Shown here piece after piece: positions 1-7,318 of a DNA stretch of 64,000 bases. The stretch lies in the NCBI RefSeq assembly GCF_900129745.1, contig NZ_FQWS01000001.1, forward strand, positions 62,001 to 126,000, given 5' to 3'. Position 1 is the stretch's first letter; each line of letters starts with the position of its first letter. The notes under the pieces were generated by a model. That model was not told the DNA's origin. It saw only the letters and a list, made by a program, of their open reading frames with translations, and ran no database searches. The position numbers and the translations under genes are program-made. This stretch comes from Winogradskyella jejuensis (GTDB taxonomy: Bacteria; Bacteroidota; Bacteroidia; Flavobacteriales; Flavobacteriaceae).

Positions 1-451
1 AAATTCCAGTAACAAAAGGCGTTACTTCTCTTACTGTATCCATATCTTCAGTAGCCATCCCAACATCTTCTGCAGTAATATATCGTCCGCTTAAAGAATG
101 AACAAACTCACCAAAACGTCTCATTAACTCAGGTGTTTTTTGTGTTTTAGCATCGCCTATAATAACGGCTTTACCACCACCAAGATTCAATCCTGTAATA
201 GCAGATTTGAAGGTCATTCCCCTAGACAAACGTAACACGTCATTTAATGCCTCCCATTCACTATTATATTGCCACATTCTTGTACCTCCAAGCGCAGGTC
301 CCAAAACTGTGTTATGTATTCCTATTATTGCTTTTAAACCAGTATCTTTGTCATTGCAAAAAACGATTTGCTCGTGATTATCAAATGATAATTGACCAAA
401 AACTGGGTCAGCTTTTACCAAATCTTTTGCGTCTATAACGTCTGTTGTCAT
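1..451 (-). CDS. Leucine/glutamate-type amino acid dehydrogenase, N-terminal part (cut by window edge)
   Basis: This is the first 150 residues of a Glu/Leu/Phe/Val dehydrogenase; the rest lies before base 1. These enzymes oxidatively deaminate an amino acid with NAD. The substrate-binding half is visible: [10 protein letters not shown] near residues 51-60, MTFKSA with Lys82, and LNLGGGKAV with Lys94. The 12-residue spacing of the two lysines equals that of the Lys68/Lys80 pair of leucine dehydrogenase, so a branched-chain substrate is the best guess. The NAD-binding half is not in the window. The ATG at 449-451 is preceded by a good flavobacterial promoter on the same strand. Family is sure, exact substrate is not. 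Confidence 0.88.
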   Translation of the reverse strand, partial: MTTDVIDAKDLVKADPVFGQLSFDNHEQIVFCNDKDTGLKAIIGIHNTVLGPALGGTRMWQYNSEWEALNDVLRLSRGMTFKSAITGLNLGGGKAVIIGDAKTQKTPELMRRFGEFVHSLSGRYITAEDVGMATEDMDTVREVTPFVTGI

Positions 452-497
452 GCTTAATTTTATTTAGTGCTGTTACAGAATATTTAAAAACAGCGTG

Positions 498-530
498 CAA
501 AAATAAATTTTTATTAAAGCATTAGCAAAA
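498..530 (-). promoter_or_regulatory. Flavobacterial-type promoter of the amino acid dehydrogenase gene
   Basis: On the minus strand TTTTG (plus 526-530) is followed after 20 bases by TATTTTTG (plus 498-505). This matches the Bacteroidota sigma consensus of a TTG-type -33 and a TAnnTTTG -7 element. Transcription would begin near 491, about 40 bases before the ATG at 451. It was read by eye; no start-site data. Confidence 0.5.
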
Positions 531-558
531 TATTAACTGAAAAATAGGATTATAACAA

Positions 559-566
559 TAGCTTTG
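559..566 (+). promoter_or_regulatory. TAnnTTTG -7 element upstream of the ABC exporter
   Basis: TAGCTTTG matches the TAnnTTTG consensus and ends 16 bases before the ATG at 583. That would give a very short leader. No clear TTG element lies at the usual distance upstream, so this is moderate evidence only. Confidence 0.4.
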
Positions 567-582
567 TACTCTTTTACTTTCA

Positions 583-2337
583 ATGAAAGCCTTAAAACAT
601 CTTAACAAATACTTCTACAAATATCGATACAGACTTATTGTAGGTATTATCATAACTATAATAGCAAAGATTTTTGCACTCTTTACGCCACGTCTCATCG
701 GTGCTTCTATCAATGTTATTTCAGAGAAATTTAGTGGTACCATATCGCAAGAAGATTTTGAAAGTCAATTAATAACAAATATCATTTATCTCATTGGAGC
801 AGCTATTATTGCTGGCTTATTTACTTTTTTAATGCGACAGACCATAATCAATGTCTCAAGATATATTGAGTTTGATTTGAAAAACGAAGTTTATAAGCAT
901 TACCAAGTACTTTCACTTAGTTTCTATAAATCTAACCGTACTGGAGATTTAATGAACCGTATTAGCGAAGATGTTGGTAAAGTACGTATGTACGCTGGGC
1001 CAGCAATTATGTATACTATAAATACGGTCACGCTTTTTACAGTCGCATTAACACAAATGATTAGTACAGCACCAAAACTGACCATGTATACCATGTTGCC
1101 TTTGCCTATACTTTCTTTCATTATATATAAGCTGAGTCGACTTATTAACCACAGAAGTAAAATAGTTCAAGAGTCTTTATCAGGACTATCTTCATACACG
1201 CAGGAACAGTTTAGTGGTATTTCGGTAATTAAATCCTACACCATTGAGCCAAGTGTTAATAATGAATTTGAGATACTTTCTTCAGAAAATAGACAGAAGC
1301 AAATAGACTTAGCCAAAGTACAAGCGTTTTTCTTCCCGCTAATGATTTTGTTGATTGGCGTAAGTAACCTACTGGTTATTTTTATTGGCGGAAAGCAATA
1401 CATCGATGGCGAGATTGAAAGTATTGGAACAATTGCTGAATTTATTATTTATGTGAATATGCTAACGTGGCCGGTTGCAACAGTAGGCTGGGTAACATCT
1501 ATAGTACAGCAAGCTGAAGCCTCGCAGAAACGTATTAATGAATTTTTAGAGCAAGAGCCAGAAATAAAAAATACAGTTGATGAAGCTACCGCTATTGAAG
1601 GTAGAATAGAATTCAATAATGTAAGCTTTACCTATCCAGACACTAATATCACAGCACTTAAGAATGTTAGCTTTCAGCTTGAAGCTGGTGAAAAGCTAGC
1701 CATTCTTGGTATGACAGGTGCAGGCAAATCAACAATACTAGATTTAATTGGTCGACTTTACGATACACAAGAAGGTGAAATTAAAGTGGATGATAAGCTT
1801 ATCACCAATATCAACTTATTCAACTTAAGAGAAAGTATTGGTTACGTACCACAAGATGCCTTCTTATTCTCAGATTCCATTAAAAACAACATCATGTTTG
1901 GGAAAGAGGATGCTACTGAAGAAGAAGTCATCGAAGCTGCAAAAAATGCTAGGGTACACAAAAACATTATTGGATTTAAAAATGGTTATAATACCATTCT
2001 TGGTGAACGCGGTATTACACTTTCGGGAGGACAAAAGCAACGCGTCTCTATTGCCAGAGCCATAATTAAATCTCCAGATATTTTATTACTCGACGATTGC
2101 TTATCCGCTGTTGATACGGAGACCGAAGAAAAAATACTGAAAAACCTCGAACGTATCTCTCATAACAAAACAACGATTATTGTTAGCCATCGTATTTCTT
2201 CAGCTAAGAATGCAGATAAGATAATTGTCTTAGACGAAGGGAGAATAATTCAGTCCGGAACTCACCAAACCCTCAAGAAAACAGAGGGTTACTACAGAGA
2301 TCTCTATCTTAAACAACGCTCTGAAAAAGAAATGTAA
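583..2337 (+). CDS. ABC exporter half-transporter (fused membrane and ATPase domains)
   Basis: This 584-residue protein has the type IV exporter layout of MsbA-like and multidrug half-transporters. About six membrane helices fill residues 1-310 and an ATPase domain fills about 345-575. Walker A GMTGAGKST is at 376-384 and the signature LSGGQ at 480-484. Walker B ends LLLDD at 501-505, so the usual catalytic Glu is Asp505, followed by the D-loop SAVD. The substrate could be lipid, drug or peptide; the sequence does not say. It stands alone, 40 bases before the DUF3276 gene and apparently in one transcript with it. The Asp substitution is typical of the degenerate member of heterodimeric exporters, yet no partner gene lies nearby. 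Confidence 0.93.
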   Translation: MKALKHLNKYFYKYRYRLIVGIIITIIAKIFALFTPRLIGASINVISEKFSGTISQEDFESQLITNIIYLIGAAIIAGLFTFLMRQTIINVSRYIEFDLKNEVYKHYQVLSLSFYKSNRTGDLMNRISEDVGKVRMYAGPAIMYTINTVTLFTVALTQMISTAPKLTMYTMLPLPILSFIIYKLSRLINHRSKIVQESLSGLSSYTQEQFSGISVIKSYTIEPSVNNEFEILSSENRQKQIDLAKVQAFFFPLMILLIGVSNLLVIFIGGKQYIDGEIESIGTIAEFIIYVNMLTWPVATVGWVTSIVQQAEASQKRINEFLEQEPEIKNTVDEATAIEGRIEFNNVSFTYPDTNITALKNVSFQLEAGEKLAILGMTGAGKSTILDLIGRLYDTQEGEIKVDDKLITNINLFNLRESIGYVPQDAFLFSDSIKNNIMFGKEDATEEEVIEAAKNARVHKNIIGFKNGYNTILGERGITLSGGQKQRVSIARAIIKSPDILLLDDCLSAVDTETEEKILKNLERISHNKTTIIVSHRISSAKNADKIIVLDEGRIIQSGTHQTLKKTEGYYRDLYLKQRSEKEM

Positions 2338-2376
2338 CTATTTGTTGGTTACTTTACTTTTTTTTTAGATTTTTGG

Positions 2377-2793
2377 ATGGAATTAAAAACTCAAATCCAA
2401 ATTATGAGCGATTACGAAATGATGGACAAAGAAGAGATATACTCTAAAGTATTACGTGCAGGACGCAGAACTTATTTCTTTGATGTACGAGCTACTAAAG
2501 CAGGAGACTACTATTTAACTGTAACAGAAAGTAAGAAGTTTACTAACGATGATGGATCTTTCCATTACAAAAAGCATAAAATTTACTTATACAAAGAAGA
2601 TTTTATGGAGTTTAGAGAAATTTTAGGTGAAATGACAGATTATATCATTAACGAAAAAGGAACTGAGGTTATCAGTGAACGTCACCAAAAAGATTTTAAA
2701 AGAGAAGACAACGACTTTGTTTCACAGGAAGCTAAAACTCCTGAAGACACAGCAACTGAAAACTTTACGGATATCAGTTTTGATGACATTTAG
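2377..2793 (+). CDS. PUR-family (DUF3276) DNA/RNA-binding protein
   Basis: A 138-residue protein of the DUF3276/PUR-alpha-like family, common in Bacteroidota. The conserved core GRRTYFFDVRATKAGDYYL lies near residues 29-47, and KHKIYLYKEDF near 66-76. PUR domains bind single-stranded nucleic acid with a curved sheet; a role as RNA or DNA binder is inferred from the fold. The C-terminal 35 residues are acidic and low in complexity. A second possible start is Met10 (2404), just before the conserved part. A terminator follows at 2817. Confidence 0.85.
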   Translation: MELKTQIQIMSDYEMMDKEEIYSKVLRAGRRTYFFDVRATKAGDYYLTVTESKKFTNDDGSFHYKKHKIYLYKEDFMEFREILGEMTDYIINEKGTEVISERHQKDFKREDNDFVSQEAKTPEDTATENFTDISFDDI

Positions 2794-2816
2794 AACACAT
2801 CTTGTTAAATAATATT

Positions 2817-2847
2817 AAAAACCGTTACAGCAGTAGCGGTTTTTTTA
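2817..2847 (+). terminator. Rho-independent terminator after the DUF3276 gene
   Basis: A nine-pair stem, AACCGTTAC with GTAGCGGTT (one G-T pair), closes the loop AGCA and is followed by a run of T. It lies 24 bases after the stop of the DUF3276 gene. It also argues against starting the next gene before it. Confidence 0.8.
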
Positions 2848-2885
2848 TTTTTATACTTTTAAGAAAACTAACCAACTCACATTTT

Positions 2886-5390
2886 ATGCGTCGTATTTTA
2901 TTACTCGTTTTAACTGTTTTAACAACAGTTTCATTTTCTCAGAATCAAGTTGACCTATCGTATTATTTACCTCAAGATGTCACTTACAATCCAAATATAC
3001 CAACTCCAAAAAGTGTTATCGGACACGAAGTTGGCGAGTGGCACATTACACATGATAAGCTTGTACAGTATATGTATGCTTTAGCAGAAGCATCTGACCG
3101 TATTTCAATAGAAGATAGAGGAAAAACATTTGAAGACCGACCACTTCTACTGTTGACAATTTCTTCTCCAAAAAACCTAAGTAATATTAAAAATATTCAA
3201 AAGGCGCACGTTGATGCTACGCAATCAGATAATGCATTCACAGACAGACCTATTGTTGTTTATCAAGGTTTTTCCATACATGGAAACGAGCCAAGTGGCT
3301 CTAATGCTTCATTAGCGGCAGCGTATTATTTAGCAGCAGCTCAAGGACAAAAAATTGATGACTTATTAAAGAATACAGTAATATTGTTTGACCCATCTTT
3401 TAATCCTGATGGTTTGCAACGTTTTGCTTATTGGGCAAATACAAATCGTAGCCAGAATCTTAATCCAGACCCTAATGACAGAGAATATAGTGAGGTTTGG
3501 CCAGGTGGTCGTACAAATCACTACTGGTTTGACATGAATAGAGATTGGCTACCTGTACAATTACCAGAGTCGAGAGCGCGTATTAAAACATTTCACGATT
3601 GGATGCCAAATATCTTGACTGACCATCATGAAATGGGAACAAATTCTAGCTTTTTCTTTCAACCAGGGATTCCGTCGCGTACACATCCATTAACACCACA
3701 AATGAATCAGGATTTAACTAAGCAAATTGCAGCATATCATGCAAAAGCTTTCGATAAAATTGGTTCTTTATATTATTCTGAAGAAAGCTTTGATGATTTT
3801 TACTACGGCAAAGGCTCAACATTTCCAGATATTAATGGCGGAATTGGTATTTTGTTTGAACAAGCGAGTTCTAGAGGACATATCCAAGAAAGTGATAATG
3901 GTTTACTGACATTCCCGTTTACTATTCGCAATCAGTTTACGGCTGCATTATCTACTCTTGAAGCAGCAAATGCTATGAGAAAAGATATTTTGAGCTATCA
4001 ATCTAATTTCTTTAAAAATTCCCGAAGTGAGGCTAAAAAAGAAGGAAATAAAGCCATTGTTTTTGGTGACGAAAAAGATGCTGCACGAACGTATCACATG
4101 GCTGAAATTTTGAATCGTCATAACATTAAATTCCACGAAGTTGATAATGATTTTGAAGCCGATGGCAAGCGCTTTAAAAAAGGTTACAGTTATATTGTTC
4201 CTAAAAATCAAAACAACACACGGTTGATTAATGCGATGTTTGAAAAACGAACCACCTTTCAAGACAGTTTGTTTTATGACATTTCGGCTTGGTCATTTCC
4301 GTTAGCATTCAATTTAGATTATACAGAAACTACTACTGCAAAGGCTGGTAAAGTTGTTTCAAATTTACAGTTTAAAACTGGTGGTGTTTCCTCTAAAAGT
4401 GATTATGGTTATTTGGTAGAATGGCACGAATATTATACTCCAAAATTCTTGTATGCCTTATTAGACAAAGGCATTCGCGCTCGTGTGAGTCAAAAACAAT
4501 TTAAAGCTAACGGAAAGTCGTATGATTACGGAACCATTATGATACCTGCACAAAATCAAGATAAATCAGCTTCAGAAATTTATACCATATTGAATGACTT
4601 AGCAAAGGAAAGTCATTTGTCCGTTGATGCCGTCTCAACTGGACTTAATGACGGTATTGACCTTGGAAGTAACAATTTTAGACCATTAGAGTTACCCAAA
4701 ATAGCCTTACTAGTTGGTGATGGAATGACCTCGTACGATGCTGGTGAAATATGGCATTTGCTAGATACGCGCTATGATATTCCTGTAACAAAACTAGATA
4801 CTAAAAATTTCTCTAGAGCAGATATAAGTAGATACAATACCATAATTATGGTTAATGGTTCTGGTTTAAATGAAGGGAACACTAAAAAACTTCAATCTTG
4901 GATTACCAGCGGAGGGACACTCATAGGTTACAGACGTGCGCTCAACTATCTCAACAGTAAAAAACTTTTAAAAATCGAATTCAAAAAACCAAAAGTTGTT
5001 GCTAAGAATATTTCGAGAGAACAAGCGAGCGATTTTAGAGGCGCTCAAGTGATTGGTGGTGCCATTTTTGAAGCTAAACTTGACCGTTCGCATCCAATAA
5101 ATTTTGGGTATAAGAATGATAAATTGCCAATGTTTAGAAACACAACGTTGTTTGTAAAACCTGATAAGAACAGTTATAACAATCCTATTCAGTATACCGA
5201 AAACCCATTGTTAAGCGGTTATATTTCTAAGCAGAATTTAGATAGTATTTCTAAAACTGTTCCATTGAAATTAGGAAATTATGGTCGTGGAAATATTGTG
5301 GCTTTTACAGATAACACCAACTTTAGAGCCTTTTGGTATGGCACAAACCGATTATTGATGAATGCGATTTTCTTTAGAGAAGATTTATGA
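2886..5390 (+). CDS. Secreted M14-family zinc carboxypeptidase
   Basis: An 834-residue exported metallopeptidase. A signal peptide occupies residues 1-21 (cut near SFSQ). The M14 zinc site is visible: HGNE with His132 and Glu135, a third histidine in TDHHEMG at 247-248, and the probable catalytic Glu325 in LFEQAS. The peptidase domain ends near residue 370. The remaining 460 residues are a C-terminal extension containing a likely glutamine-amidotransferase-like region (ALLVGDGMTSYDAGEIWHLL). The family removes C-terminal residues or trims peptides; the substrate is unknown. The ATG at 2886 was chosen because the frame's earlier start at 2802 would run through the terminator and precede the signal peptide. 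Confidence 0.9.
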   Translation: MRRILLLVLTVLTTVSFSQNQVDLSYYLPQDVTYNPNIPTPKSVIGHEVGEWHITHDKLVQYMYALAEASDRISIEDRGKTFEDRPLLLLTISSPKNLSNIKNIQKAHVDATQSDNAFTDRPIVVYQGFSIHGNEPSGSNASLAAAYYLAAAQGQKIDDLLKNTVILFDPSFNPDGLQRFAYWANTNRSQNLNPDPNDREYSEVWPGGRTNHYWFDMNRDWLPVQLPESRARIKTFHDWMPNILTDHHEMGTNSSFFFQPGIPSRTHPLTPQMNQDLTKQIAAYHAKAFDKIGSLYYSEESFDDFYYGKGSTFPDINGGIGILFEQASSRGHIQESDNGLLTFPFTIRNQFTAALSTLEAANAMRKDILSYQSNFFKNSRSEAKKEGNKAIVFGDEKDAARTYHMAEILNRHNIKFHEVDNDFEADGKRFKKGYSYIVPKNQNNTRLINAMFEKRTTFQDSLFYDISAWSFPLAFNLDYTETTTAKAGKVVSNLQFKTGGVSSKSDYGYLVEWHEYYTPKFLYALLDKGIRARVSQKQFKANGKSYDYGTIMIPAQNQDKSASEIYTILNDLAKESHLSVDAVSTGLNDGIDLGSNNFRPLELPKIALLVGDGMTSYDAGEIWHLLDTRYDIPVTKLDTKNFSRADISRYNTIIMVNGSGLNEGNTKKLQSWITSGGTLIGYRRALNYLNSKKLLKIEFKKPKVVAKNISREQASDFRGAQVIGGAIFEAKLDRSHPINFGYKNDKLPMFRNTTLFVKPDKNSYNNPIQYTENPLLSGYISKQNLDSISKTVPLKLGNYGRGNIVAFTDNTNFRAFWYGTNRLLMNAIFFREDL

Positions 5391-5392
5391 TT

Positions 5393-5425
5393 AGTAAAAA
5401 GTGTAAAGTTCGAGTTCTTTTTACT
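5393..5425. other. Inverted repeat between convergent genes
   Basis: AGTAAAAA (5393-5400) and TTTTTACT (5418-5425) are perfect reverse complements. An overlapping alternative pairs AAGTGTAAAG with CTTCACACTT. It sits between two convergent genes and may end transcription from both sides, but the stem is AT-rich and weak. Confidence 0.3.
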
Positions 5426-5437
5426 TCACACTTAAAA

Positions 5438-5773
5438 CTAATTTACTGTAGAGCCATTCTTCACCTGCGTTTCAGGCGACAATAAAAAAACATCATTTTC
5501 CTTAACTGCTCCCATAACTAAGCATTCACTCATAAACTTAGCAATTTGCTTTTTAGGGAAGTTGACCACTGCAACTATTTGTCTATCTAATAAATCTTCT
5601 TTAGTATAAAGTGTTGTGATTTGTGCTGATGATTTTTTGATACCTAGCTCTCCAAAATCTATAGTTAACTTATATGCAGGGTTTCTAGCTTCAGGAAAAT
5701 CATTCACGTCAATAATTGTACCTACACGTAAATCTATCTTTGTAAAATCCTCGAATGTTATTATCTTATCCAT
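5438..5773 (-). CDS. csaA: CsaA-like tRNA-binding / export-chaperone protein
   Basis: A 111-residue protein made of a single EMAP/Arc1p-type tRNA-binding OB fold. The family pattern FEDFTKIDLRVGTI opens the protein, and the dimer-forming end contains NFPKKQIAKFMSECLVMGA. CsaA of Bacillus binds tRNA and has been linked to protein export. The length is exactly that expected for a stand-alone domain. It is divergent from the redoxin gene, only 20 bases away, so both promoters must be compact or overlap the neighbouring coding region. Confidence 0.9.
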   Translation of the reverse strand: MDKIITFEDFTKIDLRVGTIIDVNDFPEARNPAYKLTIDFGELGIKKSSAQITTLYTKEDLLDRQIVAVVNFPKKQIAKFMSECLVMGAVKENDVFLLSPETQVKNGSTVN

Positions 5774-5793
5774 AAACTAAAACTACAAAAATT

Positions 5794-6351
5794 ATGGCAC
5801 TAACGCCCTCAAATATGTTACCGTTGGGTACAAAAGCTCCCGACTTTAAATTAATTGATACTGTAGACGATAATCTAAAATCATTAAACGAACTTAAAGG
5901 TACTAAAGGCACCTTAGTCATGTTTATTTGTAATCATTGTCCTTTTGTTATCCATGTAAATAAGGCACTTGTGAGCCTTGCAAAAGACTATAAATCTAAA
6001 GGTATAAACTTAATTGCTATTTCTAGTAATGACGTAGAAAATTATCCTCAAGATGGTCCGCAGCAAATGAAACAACACGCCAATAAAAACGGTTATATTT
6101 TTCCCTACTTATACGACCAAACTCAAGATGTTGCAAAAGCTTATGATGCAGCTTGCACACCAGATTTCTTTTTATTTAATAAAGATTTGAAACTTGTCTA
6201 TACTGGTCAATTAGATGATTCTAGACCAGGAAATAATGTTCCAGTAACGGGGAAAGATTTACGCTCAGCTATAGATGCTCTTATAAATGGAGAATCTATA
6301 AACCCAAATCAGAAACCAAGTATGGGCTGTAATATTAAATGGAAAAGTTAG
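5794..6351 (+). CDS. Thioredoxin-fold redoxin (AhpC/TSA-like)
   Basis: A 185-residue cytosolic protein with a thioredoxin fold. The active-site region is MFICNHCPFV, giving a CxxC pair at Cys46 and Cys49, and the cis-Pro region is CTPDFFLF. The line fits a group of bacterial peroxiredoxin-like proteins with a CNHCP motif, probably thiol oxidoreductases; no precise substrate is known. There is no signal peptide. Its stop codon lies inside the outer arm of the long inverted repeat at 6347-6485. Confidence 0.88.
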   Translation: MALTPSNMLPLGTKAPDFKLIDTVDDNLKSLNELKGTKGTLVMFICNHCPFVIHVNKALVSLAKDYKSKGINLIAISSNDVENYPQDGPQQMKQHANKNGYIFPYLYDQTQDVAKAYDAACTPDFFLFNKDLKLVYTGQLDDSRPGNNVPVTGKDLRSAIDALINGESINPNQKPSMGCNIKWKS

Positions 6352-6485
6352 TTACTTTCTTAATCCATTAAAAAAGTCTTGATAGTCTTAAACGCTCTCC
6401 TTTTGGGAGTCAGGTCGTAACCTGTTTATGGAAGTAAAATACAACCTTTTAGTTTAAGATTACCAAGACTTTTGTAGTAACCAAC
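6347..6485. repeat. Nested inverted repeat between convergent genes
   Basis: Main arms 6372-6393 and 6452-6473 are 22 bases each and complementary at 20 of 22 positions; one of the two exceptions is a G-T pair. Outer arms 6347-6356 and 6476-6485 match at 9 of 10. Inside lie two small hairpins: CTCC/GGAG around 6395-6409, and CAGGT-CGTA-ACCTG at 6411-6424. In RNA this would fold as a long stem carrying two short arms. It sits between the redoxin gene and the convergent tonB gene. It may be a two-way terminator, a structured RNA or a small non-coding repeat element. No second copy was seen in this window. Confidence 0.6.
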
Positions 6486-6503
6486 CTTTAATTTATTTCT
6501 TAT

Positions 6504-7229
6504 CTAATTACCTCTTAGCTGAAAGTTAATAGGAATGCTATAAGGAACACCTACATTTCTATCTCTTTGCTTACCAGGTATCATTTTTGGTAATAAGCCT
6601 ATAATACGTTCTGCTTCAGTCTCTAATAATTTATCTGGACCTCTACTTTTTATTTTTGCAATATGTCCATTTTTATCTATTAAGAAAAATACGTAAACTT
6701 TACCTGTTATTCCTAAGTCTTCAGCAACTTGAGGATACTTAAAATTCTCCTGTAAATGCTCAGTAATTTTTCTCTGGAAACAAGCTCTTAATTGATCATT
6801 ATTCCCTTTACAACCAGGAAAAGTTGGTACACGCTCAATAACCGCAAAAGGTACTTCTATATCTTCCTCAACCTCCTCAACTTCAACGTCCTCAACCGCT
6901 ATTACAGGCTCAATAATATCATCTTGTCCTATCTCTGTACTTTCTAATACCGTCTCTTCAATCTCAGCTACATCTTCTACAACTTGTATTGCCTCGGAAA
7001 CAATATTTTTAGGAGGTGGCGGCGGTGGTGTGATTTCTATATTTGTAATAGGTATATCTTCTTCCAACTGCTCGCTAAGCATTAAAATATCTGACTCTGT
7101 TAATGTCTTGTCATAGGTTTTGTACTCAAACCCAAAATAAGTTAACAGTAACATAATGTTAAGACCAACAGCAAAAAACAAGCTGCTATTTCTTCCTACA
7201 TCGGCTCTGGGATTCTTTTTTACTTCCAT
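6504..7229 (-). CDS. TonB energy transducer
   Basis: A 241-residue TonB-like protein. One membrane helix lies near residues 17-35, anchored in the inner membrane. It is followed by a six-proline run near residue 68, a long acidic stretch rich in Glu and Val (about 75-125), and a C-terminal TonB domain (about 145-241) with the core YPQVAEDLGITGKVYVFFLI. TonB couples proton-motive force to outer-membrane receptors. It lies 89 bases downstream of a receptor gene on the same strand, so the two are likely partners. A dyad at 7280-7293 sits upstream of its start. Confidence 0.92.
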   Translation of the reverse strand: MEVKKNPRADVGRNSSLFFAVGLNIMLLLTYFGFEYKTYDKTLTESDILMLSEQLEEDIPITNIEITPPPPPPKNIVSEAIQVVEDVAEIEETVLESTEIGQDDIIEPVIAVEDVEVEEVEEDIEVPFAVIERVPTFPGCKGNNDQLRACFQRKITEHLQENFKYPQVAEDLGITGKVYVFFLIDKNGHIAKIKSRGPDKLLETEAERIIGLLPKMIPGKQRDRNVGVPYSIPINFQLRGN

Positions 7230-7279
7230 GATTTCTAAATTTTATACTTTAAAGCTACTGAGTATAATTCAGAAAAAGT

Positions 7280-7293
7280 ATGACAAATGTCAT
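7280..7293. promoter_or_regulatory. Operator-like dyad upstream of tonB
   Basis: ATGACA-AA-TGTCAT gives two perfect six-base arms with a two-base centre. It lies 51-64 bases before the tonB start, in the gap after the receptor gene. It could bind a dimeric regulator; none can be named. Confidence 0.35.
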
Positions 7294-7318
7294 GCGGAAG
7301 AAAACGAGCTCTTATTAC

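Noticed and set aside
247..438. 63-codon plus-strand frame near the start
   Set aside because: It is antisense to the clearly coding amino acid dehydrogenase gene.
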